Notes under the pieces: model-generated
The model's database searches: none
What the model was told of the DNA's origin: nothing
Seen by the model: the letters and a program-made list of their open reading frames with translations, nothing else
Program-made: the position numbers and the translations under genes
Shown: positions 1 to 7,607 of the stretch, piece by piece
Layout of the letters: each line of letters starts with the position of its first letter
Position numbering within the stretch: the first letter of the stretch is position 1
Assembly (NCBI GenBank): GCA_009859145.1
Contig: VRVR01000008.1
Coordinates: forward strand, 319,494 to 383,493
Length of the DNA stretch: 64,000 nt
Reading direction: 5' to 3'
DNA from: Andalucia godoyi
Taxonomy: Eukaryota; Discoba; Jakobea; Jakobida; Andaluciidae

Positions 1-553
1 GTTGCCACTTCACATCGCAGTACCCTCTCCATCGCCAAAGTCTTCGCTGAGCGCAGATTCATATCATTCGCCGCTTGACGAACGCCGCGAGATAGCAAAA
101 CACTTGGAAATTGCATCTCCCAAAATGGCGCATATCTTCTTGTCACACGATGCGGATCCAATGCTGGGGACTGCCTCCAGAGTGCGCGCACAGACCGATG
201 AAACATTTGGCGCGATGATTGTTTCTCCGCGGTTCCGAGTTGCGCCCAGTGTCCGCTTTGACGATTCCGAACAGCTCAACAACGAGATGGAGCTCCAAGC
301 TTCTCTCCGGGATTTCTACTCCCATGCCGGCCCAGAGTCGCCTTCGATCCGACAAATGCCGGATTCGGTCCTTGTATCTTCAAGATCACAGTCTCCACTC
401 TGCGACCCATCTCTCGAAGATGACCTCATGTCGTCCTTTCAGCAAGTCCAGTTGGCAAGAGACGCGTTTGAGACTGCAAAACGGACGCAGCACATCCAGG
501 GTTCCCCAGCTCCATCGGACTCGAGCTCTCTCTCACTATCCCCAAATTATTAG
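1..553 (+). CDS. C-terminal part of a serine-rich hypothetical protein (5' end outside window)
   Basis: The reading frame is open from the first bases and ends with a stop at 551-553, so only the last 183 or so residues are visible. The protein is rich in Ser and Pro and has no recognisable domain. Its end is a run of Ser and Leu closing in Asn-Tyr. It looks like a disordered tail, for example of a kinase or scaffold, but the sequence gives no function. The first codon in this frame is TTG, so no start is claimed. Opposite-strand frames here are shorter and less protein-like. I am moderately sure it is coding because of its codon-like composition and uninterrupted length. Confidence 0.55.
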   Translation, partial: LPLHIAVPSPSPKSSLSADSYHSPLDERREIAKHLEIASPKMAHIFLSHDADPMLGTASRVRAQTDETFGAMIVSPRFRVAPSVRFDDSEQLNNEMELQASLRDFYSHAGPESPSIRQMPDSVLVSSRSQSPLCDPSLEDDLMSSFQQVQLARDAFETAKRTQHIQGSPAPSDSSSLSLSPNY

Positions 554-766
554 TGTCTCCCAGACTCCTAGTCTCATCATAATCATATTAATTATGCCCA
601 CCAACAGCGTCTTCGTGACGTAACAAACAAGAAAAACAACAATTACAACAGCAATAATAATGATGATGATTCAAGTTCCTGATTATCACGATGCACGACT
701 TGAAAGTCCGGCAATAACCGCAAACGGAACCAGACAATCCGACGGTTTTTGGATTGTTGTTGTTGC

Positions 767-811
<45 letters not shown>

Positions 812-899
812 TGTTGTTGTTATTCTTCTGATTAATGTATAAAGAATCCTGAGAAGGGAAAGAAAAAGGGAAGGAGAAGAAACCCGAGATTGGCAAGGA
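554..899. repeat. Intergenic spacer with (ATT)n microsatellite
   Basis: About 345 bp lie between two co-oriented genes. The spacer holds a TTA/ATT triplet run at about 767-810 and AT-rich sequence elsewhere. I see no gene or structured RNA. It probably contains the promoter of the PLP enzyme and the 3' UTR of the preceding gene. Confidence 0.7.
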
Positions 900-2078
900 A
901 TGTCTCGATTTTGCAAGGCGACGTGGGTTCATGATGCGATCAATGTAATCCGAGCAGACTACAAACGATCTTCCGATACGCATCTTCACAAACCGAGCCT
1001 TCCTCTTCTTGAGAGCGCGGGGATCCACATCTACCTAAAGGACGAATCGACACATCCGACAGGGTCTCTCAAGCACCGTCTTGCACGATCGCTCTTCCTA
1101 TACGCGCTATGCAACGGTTGGATCCATAATGGAACGACGATTATTGAAGCGTCGTCTGGGTCGACTGCAGTCTCCGAAGCGTACTTCGCACGTCTTTTGC
1201 AGCTTCCGTTTGTGGCGGTGATGCCGAAAACAACTTCGCCCGAAAAGATTGCGCAAATCGAGTTTTATGGCGGAAAGGCACATCTCGTGGACTCGGCCGC
1301 ATCAGTGATTCAGGAGTCTGAGATCCTGGCCAAGCAAACGGGGGGCCATTTTATGAACCAGTTTTTGTACGCAGAGCGTGCGACAGACTGGCGATCGAAC
1401 AACAACATTGCAGAGAGCATTCTTTCGCAGATGGAAAATGAGCTGTTTCCCACTCCGGCGGCGGTAATCGTGGGCGCAGGAACAGGAGGAACGGCTGCGA
1501 CAATCTCTCGATACTGCCGATTCTCCGCTGCGCGGACCCGTGTCATCGTTGCAGATCCTGAAAATTCAGTCTTTTTCAGCTGCTGGAAGCGCCACCACAA
1601 CATCGAGAGCACAGAAGGGGCGGAGGACAAGACGGCAACGGCAGAGGCAGGAGAAGGGGAAGGGAGAGTAATCCGCTCGTCAAGGGTCGAGGGGATTGGT
1701 CGTCTGAACTGCGAGCCCTCGTTTGTACCGGGGTGTGTGGACGGCATGGTCAAGGTCCCGGATGCTGCGTCGTTTGGAGCGATGCGAGTGTTGCATCATG
1801 TTATTGGAAAGCGGCCGGGGGGATCGTCTGGAACATGTTTTTATGCTACGCTGCTGGCGGCTCGCGACATGCTGGCAAAGGGCGAGCGGGGATCGCTCGT
1901 GACTCTTGTGTGCGACTCCGGCGAGCGCTACCTGCACACTTACTACAACGACTCGTGGCTTACCGACCAACGTATCAACATTGCGCCGTACGAACACCAA
2001 GTCGCCCAATTCATTGCCACATGCAAGTGGTCCAAAATCCCATCGATACACGATCATCACATTACGTACACTGAGTAG
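900..2078 (+). CDS. PLP-dependent cysteine synthase / beta-synthase family protein
   Basis: This 392-residue fold-type II PLP enzyme belongs to the cysteine synthase and cystathionine beta-synthase superfamily. Visible signatures are the Schiff-base lysine in PTGSLKHR (Lys58), the substrate loop EASSGSTAVSEAYFARL at about 84-100, a phosphate-binding GAGTGGT near 190, and the C-terminal VTLVCDSGERYL. The SSGSTAV loop and the TGSLKHRLA context resemble a bacterial PLP-dependent cysteine synthase family more than typical eukaryotic CysK or CBS, which suggests acquisition from bacteria (inference). An acidic, Ala/Gly-rich insert of about 30 residues (about 235-270) interrupts the fold. The likely reaction is beta-replacement or beta-elimination on a serine or cysteine derivative; the substrate cannot be assigned. 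No targeting peptide is evident, so a cytosolic location is likely. Confidence 0.9.
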   Translation: MSRFCKATWVHDAINVIRADYKRSSDTHLHKPSLPLLESAGIHIYLKDESTHPTGSLKHRLARSLFLYALCNGWIHNGTTIIEASSGSTAVSEAYFARLLQLPFVAVMPKTTSPEKIAQIEFYGGKAHLVDSAASVIQESEILAKQTGGHFMNQFLYAERATDWRSNNNIAESILSQMENELFPTPAAVIVGAGTGGTAATISRYCRFSAARTRVIVADPENSVFFSCWKRHHNIESTEGAEDKTATAEAGEGEGRVIRSSRVEGIGRLNCEPSFVPGCVDGMVKVPDAASFGAMRVLHHVIGKRPGGSSGTCFYATLLAARDMLAKGERGSLVTLVCDSGERYLHTYYNDSWLTDQRINIAPYEHQVAQFIATCKWSKIPSIHDHHITYTE

Positions 2079-2149
2079 CGCTCTTTCATGCTACATAATT
2101 ATTATCTGAAATTGCATTGATCCATTGTCCTTCTCCATTGTCTTATTCT

Positions 2150-3346
2150 TCATTCGTTTCCAGACGTTGGGACTGCTTGCGAGTGCGATACTGCTGGCTG
2201 CGAAGAGTCCACAGCGGCGTCCGAGTGTGGAAGAATTGTTTCTGCTCTGCGTCTGCCAGGCCAAACACGGACCATCCAGTTCCAGTAGTCGTCATGGTGA
2301 TACGCATCTTCAACGGTATCAAAGTACGCAACCGTCCATTTTTCACCGAGCTCCTCGACAACCTTTTCGCGAATTGCTTCCTGGGATCCGCGCAGAAAGA
2401 CAATGTTCTGCGACGTGCGCTTGTCGACAAACGGCGAGAGGATTTTCCAAAAGCCCCAAAACACAAACATCGGCCGCACAAGTAACAGCCGGCCCAGCCG
2501 CTCTGGATAGTAATTCTGCATTATATGCACCATATCTGGCCCAATCTTTGTATCGTGGAACATTGCCGACCACGGATACCCATCCAAATCCACGACCCAC
2601 ACCATCTTTCCCGCTTCCGCCGTCGCCGTCATCTCATCATGACTACTGCCACCAACACTGCTGCCACAGGAATGACTACTATTACTATTTGTATTGGTGT
2701 GACTACTGCTACTACCACTGTCACCACTGTCACCACCACCACCAACAATACTGCTGCTGCTGCTGCTCGCAGCGGCATGACCAGCACTACCCGCAACATT
2801 AGTAGCGTCAGTGGTCGAGTCCGCATCATGGGACGGAGTCGGGATCGGGACCGGGTTGTATTTTTCATGTTCCGCAGCACTGCGCTCGAGTGCATCAGCA
2901 TCGGCAATGCGGATGGCCGATTCGATCTGGAAGACCATGAATCTTGTCTTGATCTTCCGGTCATACGCAGTGTCCAGTCTGCATCGCATGACAATGACCG
3001 GTCGACATCTGTCATCGCGCCCACAAATAAAGTTCTTCCCGGACCGCGCTTGCCACTCTACCGCATCAAACGGCGTCTCCTCTGGCTTGAACTCGCGCCG
3101 CCACGCAATGCACTTCGACAACATCTCGTGCGCCTGCTGTACATTCTGCTTTCGCGCAATTAAAAACCGTCGTAGGGTCATGTCCGTGCACCAGCTCAGC
3201 AGCGCCGGACTGTCCAGCTCATCCGCCACCCGCTCACGCAGCTCGCGCACCGCACTACGGTCGCTCTCCTCCCTGTCATCATGGCCGCCCGTGCTACGAC
3301 TGCTGCTGGCACCACCAGTCTTCTGCACCCCCTCGTCGTCGCCCAT
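2150..3346 (-). CDS. CRAL-TRIO (Sec14-like) lipid-binding protein
   Basis: 398 residues. The open frame extends to a TTG at 3406, but the first ATG (3344-3346, MGDDEGVQ) is the likely start. An N-terminal helical CRAL-TRIO_N segment (LRRFLIARKQNVQQAHEML) is followed by the lipid-binding fold. That fold carries MVWVVDLDGYPW, then YYPERLGRLLLVRP and FWKILSPFVDKRTSQNIVFL, which is the usual order of Sec14-type pockets. A Ser/Asn/Gly-rich low-complexity stretch of about 70 residues is inserted into the middle of the CRAL-TRIO domain; this is unusual and probably forms a loop. The family carries phosphatidylinositol or other hydrophobic ligands between membranes; the ligand here is unknown. It converges on the PLP gene with 71 bp between stops. 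Confidence 0.9.
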   Translation of the reverse strand: MGDDEGVQKTGGASSSRSTGGHDDREESDRSAVRELRERVADELDSPALLSWCTDMTLRRFLIARKQNVQQAHEMLSKCIAWRREFKPEETPFDAVEWQARSGKNFICGRDDRCRPVIVMRCRLDTAYDRKIKTRFMVFQIESAIRIADADALERSAAEHEKYNPVPIPTPSHDADSTTDATNVAGSAGHAAASSSSSSIVGGGGDSGDSGSSSSHTNTNSNSSHSCGSSVGGSSHDEMTATAEAGKMVWVVDLDGYPWSAMFHDTKIGPDMVHIMQNYYPERLGRLLLVRPMFVFWGFWKILSPFVDKRTSQNIVFLRGSQEAIREKVVEELGEKWTVAYFDTVEDAYHHDDYWNWMVRVWPGRRRAETILPHSDAAVDSSQPAVSHSQAVPTSGNE

Positions 3347-3668
3347 TCTCCACAACCCACACTTCGTACGAAGAAGACACTCCACACTCTTTTTTCCTTC
3401 TTCCAACTTTGTATCAACCGGTTTTTAAAATTAAAAATAAATTTAAAAAAGGACCTAAAAACCAAAACAAACACACAAACAAACAAACACACAAATGAAA
3501 TAAAGAAAGGAAAAAACGCAGGAAAGGAAAACGATTGAGAGACTTTTGAATGGGGATTTTGCCACTTTTTCCCGCATCTACGACAGTTTATTCTTGTCCA
3601 AAGCTGGGCTTTTGACTGCATTTGACAGAGTCATAATGTCAAAGAAGAAGAGGTTGAGGTTTACTCTG
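3347..3668. other. Intergenic region upstream of CRAL-TRIO gene
   Basis: About 320 bp of AT-rich sequence with A-rich and CAAA-type runs (3430-3500). It probably contains the CRAL-TRIO promoter. I see no convincing gene; short frames here are low complexity. Confidence 0.5.
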
Positions 3669-4199
3669 TTGAATGAAGGCCGACCCTTTCCCCTCTGCAG
3701 ATTGCTGCTACCGGTTGTTCTTGTTGTTGGTGTTGTTGTCGCGGCAGCGTAAGTGTGCAGGTCGAGGCCCAATGAGACACTGTCAACCGATTCCTTGTAA
3801 TCGATGATTTCTCCGCCACGGGGCCTCTCTCNNNNNNNNNNNNNNNNNNNNNNNNNNNNNNNNNNNNNNNNNNNNNNNNNNNNNNNNNNNNNNNNNNNNN
3901 NNNNNNNNNNNNNNNNNNNNNNNNNNNNNNNNNNNNNNNNNNNNNNNNNNNNNNNNNNNNNNNNNNNNNNNNNNNNNNNNNNNNNNNNNNNNNNNNNNNN
4001 NNNNNNNNNNNNNNNNNNNNNNNNNNNNNNNNNNNNNNNNNNNNNNNNNNNNNNNNNNNNNNNNNNNNNNNNNNNNNNNNNNNNNNNNNNNNNNNNNNNN
4101 NNNNNNNNNNNNNNNNNNNNNNNNNNNNNNNNNNNNNNNNNNNNNNNNNNNNNNNNNNNNNNNNNNNNNNNNNNNNNNNNNNNNNNNNNNNNNNNNNNN

Positions 4200-4239
<40 letters not shown>

Positions 4240-4353
4240 ACAAGTAGATAAAAATGCGGAATGGCAATAAAAGAAGCTCGTTGAAATCCCTGGTTTTTTC
4301 TCCTGGTTCCCAAGGTCAGCCAAATGTTTGGAGAGAGGTTTGGATTGGAGGGT
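3669..4353. mobile_element. Copy 1 of a dispersed non-coding element (contains the assembly gap)
   Basis: This stretch is strongly similar, in the same orientation, to 42364-42806. Shared blocks include GTTGAATGAAGGCC at the left edge, the GTCGAGGCCCAATG block ending in CCACGGGGCCTCTCTC, and the block from AAAGAACAAGTAGATAAAA through CCTGGTTCCCAAGGTC. The far end is CCAAATGTTTGGAGAGAGG followed by TTTGGATTGGAGGGT (4339-4353), a one-mismatch version of the terminal repeat of copy 2. Compared with copy 2, this copy has a TTG-rich expansion around 3717-3750 and lacks a segment of about 150 bp. A matching left terminal repeat is not visible, so the copy is truncated or diverged on that side. No nuclease gene lies next to it. 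Confidence 0.8.
3832..4199. other. Assembly gap (368 N)
   Basis: The unresolved bases begin directly after GGCCTCTCTC and end directly before a (GA)n run. In the second copy the same place is a short (CT)n-(GA)n palindrome, so the gap sits in the centre of a perfect purine/pyrimidine hairpin. Its true length is unknown. Long frames spanning it are artefacts of the N run. Confidence 0.98.
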
Positions 4354-4376
4354 AGTACCCGGACATACTGATCCGT

Positions 4377-5453
4377 TTACGAGAGGAAAGGAACAGAGGC
4401 GGTGGAGAGAGCTTCGAAAGCGGCGATGGTGATGGCGGTACCTGGAGCGATCCAAGAGATGCGCGCACCAATCCCGCGGGTAAATCCTCTCCATCCGTGT
4501 CTGGCGTAGAGGATTTTTGCGACATTCCATGCGCTCGAGTACGTTCGTCCAGCCTCTACCTGCAGCTGCGTTTTGATGACGTCCAGCGGACAAGTTGCGG
4601 CCGCAGCGACAGCACCCGCTACAAACCCACAGCCCATACTCGCGACTAACGACAGATCTCTGCCGGCTTGGACTTGGACTTGGACTTGGACTTGGTCTTG
4701 CTTCCTCCTTGCTCTGGCCTCCATGGTAGCATCCACAGTCCTTCGCTTGGCAAGTTCGTGTTTGAGCTGCTCGTAGACGACAAAGTAGAGGGAGGCAAAC
4801 GGACCGTAGGTGACCACGGCGACCCAGAACCCGCGGAACAGCCCGCGCAGGCCCTCCGTCTTCCACACTCCTTGGAGAGCCTCTCTTGACGACGCATACA
4901 CATTCGTCTGCACTTTCTGCTTGATGACGTCCGCCGGAACCCACACCAGGGCGCCTCCAAGCTCCGCGACGAGCCCCGACACTGCGTGGTCCATCCAGTC
5001 TCCTCGGTGCGAACCAGCCGCCGATGCAGAATTGGATCCGGCAGGGCGTCGGAGGTCGACAAGGTATGATCGCGAGAGTTCGTAGCCCCCGAAATAGAGT
5101 GCGTGTGCCGGGACCGTGCCGAGAATGGCTGCTGCGAACCCGCGATACAGCCCTCGAATGCCCTCGGTTTTCGCAAGACTTACAAACGACGTTACCAACG
5201 TTGGCTTCCTTAACATTATTGATGATGACGACAACGACGACGAGCTTGGGATGGTCTGCAACGTTTGTAGTCGAGCTCGGATGGTGTCGAGGGGATGCGT
5301 GAAACAGTCCGCAATCGCACCCGCACCGCCACCTGCCACAAGCTGCCGAACCACCGTCCAGCCCGTCATTCCACCACCTCCACCACCATTATTACTGTTG
5401 CTACCACTACCGGTGGCAGCGGTTTCCCATGCAGCCGCCGTTGCATCACTCAT
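4377..5453 (-). CDS. Mitochondrial carrier family (SLC25) protein
   Basis: 358 residues. The open frame begins at a GTG (5468); the first ATG (5451-5453, MSDATAAAW) is preferred. Three carrier repeats are visible with their signatures: HPLDTIRARLQ (repeat 1), VPADVIKQKVQ (repeat 2) and CPLDVIKTQLQ (repeat 3), each followed by the second-helix motif (GIRGLYRGF, GLRGLFRGF, GWRGFTRGI). It is an inner-mitochondrial-membrane solute carrier with six transmembrane helices; the substrate is not deducible by eye. A Gly/Asn-rich N-terminus precedes repeat 1. Between repeats 2 and 3 a hexanucleotide minisatellite encodes alternating Gln-Val. It is head to head with the next gene. Confidence 0.93.
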   Translation of the reverse strand: MSDATAAAWETAATGSGSNSNNGGGGGGMTGWTVVRQLVAGGGAGAIADCFTHPLDTIRARLQTLQTIPSSSSLSSSSIMLRKPTLVTSFVSLAKTEGIRGLYRGFAAAILGTVPAHALYFGGYELSRSYLVDLRRPAGSNSASAAGSHRGDWMDHAVSGLVAELGGALVWVPADVIKQKVQTNVYASSREALQGVWKTEGLRGLFRGFWVAVVTYGPFASLYFVVYEQLKHELAKRRTVDATMEARARRKQDQVQVQVQVQAGRDLSLVASMGCGFVAGAVAAAATCPLDVIKTQLQVEAGRTYSSAWNVAKILYARHGWRGFTRGIGARISWIAPGTAITIAAFEALSTASVPFLS

Positions 5454-5494
5454 GTCAGCACGAAACACCCCTAAAGCCTACAAGTCCTTTGATA

Positions 5495-5530
<36 letters not shown>

Positions 5531-5969
5531 TCACTCTCACACACACACACGCGCGCGCAAAATAAAACTAATTATACAAACAAATAAATAAAAATTACCA
5601 TTCGAGTTTGGATGCACTACATGCTCGCTGCTTTTTGGCTTCCGGAAGGCTTTGTGCGAAATTACAAGGGCCCAAGTTGAGGCGTTTGTACCTGCTGTAA
5701 ATGCGATTCTTTCACGAGCCGAAAAAGTGGGCGTCAAGTCGCTAGTCCGCTGTTTCAACGGTCGTACTTCATTACGGGCCGCTTGCGATGGATGGCTGTT
5801 TGAGTTCGTTTATTAAAAAAGCAAGGCAAAGTACAGCAACGGCAGAGGCAAAGTACAGCAACGGCAAAGGCCAAGCAAGGTCGGAAAGGAAGTACCCGGT
5901 ACGTGAACGGGAGTCTGCTTGGTGCCTACGTGAAGAAACGGGAGTGCACTGACCTACGATAGCTGGCTG
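5454..5969. repeat. Divergent intergenic region with (CA)n and a 22-bp tandem duplication
   Basis: About 515 bp between two divergently transcribed start codons, presumably holding both promoters. It contains a CA/AC microsatellite with interruptions at about 5496-5558 and a 22-bp unit repeated twice at 5825-5868 (core GGCAAAGTACAGCAACGGCA). No gene is visible. Confidence 0.65.
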
Positions 5970-7418
5970 ATGAAGATTGGATATGTGTTGTGTGTGGATG
6001 CGCCGGATCCCGACAACCCGCTGATGGTTCTGGCAGCGCGGGCTTTCTTATTGGACACTACAGTCGTTGGAGCTGCGACGCATTTGCACGTCATCGTAAC
6101 GGGTCGTTCAGTCGATCTCTCTGCGGTTCCTTCCTCTTCTTCTTGTGCTTCGTCGTCGTCTTCCAGAGCAGTGGCGATGGCGGCAACGGGTAATATCTGC
6201 GGTGCTTCAGAAGAACCCGACTTGGAAAGCGAGTGTCGGCTCGTTACGCAGTCCAGTGTGTTTCGATTTGCGCTCCTTTTGCAGAGCCACATCGCGAGTC
6301 AGCATCGGCTTCACCATCTCGCTTCTGACTGTGCGTCCATGAGGGGAATGGGAACAGAGCAGGCGTCGGGGACGGGGACGGGGACGGTGTTGCTGTATGG
6401 CGGACCGACTGCACCGAGTGCTGCACCGATCTCCCACTGCATGCACGCGCTGGATTTCGTGATGCATCGGAAGGATCTGCTGGGCGGGTGCTATGGCGAC
6501 CAGCTGACGCCACAAGAGTATTTCGCGGTTGTGGACAACCTGCGAATGATGGGGTCAGCGAGTCAGCGAAGAGCGTTCTTGACGGATGCGCTTGCGGCCG
6601 AGCCTGCGCTTTTTGCACAGCAGCAGCAACAAAAGCAGAAAAATGAGAGTGAAAGGGGGGAAATGGGCGAGGCGTACGAGGTTCGAATTCGGGAGGATCT
6701 GGTGGGGGATTTAGTACAGGAAGAATATGACGAGATTCATGTGCTGTGTGGCGGACCGCTTCATGCGCTCTCCATGCTTTCGGAACACCTGACGCTGCGA
6801 GACCGAGTCAGAGTGGTGTATGCCATGTTTGGGGCCTGGACAAATGCCACTGCCAAACAGCAGACGCTTCTTCGAAACAATTTCAATGTCGAGTGTGCGC
6901 TGGAAGACGCGTTCCGGTTTACGTGTCCGCACTTGGCTCGGCAACAGTTTCCTAATTTGAAGGAACTGGTCCTGGTTCCCACCGAACCCTGCAAGGACGC
7001 CAGACTGTGTTTGTCGATGCGCCAGGAAAAGCTGGGATGCGAAGCGCTGTGGAATCTCCAGGATACGTGGACGCAGTTGCACGGGAAGGTGCAGCCGCTG
7101 TTTGATGTGTTCCCTGTCGTTTCGTACGCCGTCAAGCACCTTGCCAAGTTTGCAAGGTTCAGAGACTCGTGGATGCGCACCGTGCCCGTTGATGTTCTTC
7201 GAGTGCGGCAATCGAGCGTCGATACTGGTGCAGAGACACTGTCCATGGAAGTCCTGGACTGGGCATCCGGACCAATCTACAGGATTGTGCAGTGTGCCGC
7301 AGCGTCCAGCACTGCGTCTGCACCTCCGCATTTCACGTTTGCTGTCGAATACCCGCTATCAAATATCGACGACATCGTCTCAACCTATATGTTCATGCTT
7401 TCGCTCGCCCTTTCATGA
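5970..7418 (+). CDS. Divergent nucleoside hydrolase-like protein
   Basis: 482 residues. The N-terminus (YVLCVDAPDPDNPLMVLAA) resembles the Asp-rich metal-site region of inosine/uridine-preferring nucleoside hydrolases. Later LCGGPLHALSMLSEH resembles the family's GPLTN segment, and NNFNVECALEDAFRF resembles its NFNVxxDPEAA segment. The expected DTDxxxDD cluster is not intact, so catalysis is doubtful. Low-complexity inserts (Ser-rich near 50-65, GTGTGTV near 135, Gln/Lys-rich near 215) separate the blocks. A polyadenylation-type AATAAA lies at about 7443, some 25 bp after the stop. The gene converges on IleRS. The family assignment is an inference from motif order and needs a profile search. 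Confidence 0.65.
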   Translation: MKIGYVLCVDAPDPDNPLMVLAARAFLLDTTVVGAATHLHVIVTGRSVDLSAVPSSSSCASSSSSRAVAMAATGNICGASEEPDLESECRLVTQSSVFRFALLLQSHIASQHRLHHLASDCASMRGMGTEQASGTGTGTVLLYGGPTAPSAAPISHCMHALDFVMHRKDLLGGCYGDQLTPQEYFAVVDNLRMMGSASQRRAFLTDALAAEPALFAQQQQQKQKNESERGEMGEAYEVRIREDLVGDLVQEEYDEIHVLCGGPLHALSMLSEHLTLRDRVRVVYAMFGAWTNATAKQQTLLRNNFNVECALEDAFRFTCPHLARQQFPNLKELVLVPTEPCKDARLCLSMRQEKLGCEALWNLQDTWTQLHGKVQPLFDVFPVVSYAVKHLAKFARFRDSWMRTVPVDVLRVRQSSVDTGAETLSMEVLDWASGPIYRIVQCAAASSTASAPPHFTFAVEYPLSNIDDIVSTYMFMLSLALS

Positions 7419-7607
7419 ACAAAAAGAACAATAGTACATTGCAATAAACCTCATGATCCTCCTTCTTCGATGTCTTCTCCATCGATATTCCGAGTCTTTA
7501 TGCAAACAAAGCCAAAACCAACCCAAAATCAAAAACACAGACAAACAAACAAAAAACGAAAAACATTTGAAACGGCCAAAAACGACCGCGCGGCAAGCCG
7601 TATCGCT

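Noticed and set aside
3578-4944. Long open frames spanning the N run
   Set aside because: They exist only because unknown bases cannot contain stops; the flanks are (CT)n/(GA)n repeat and antisense of the carrier gene.
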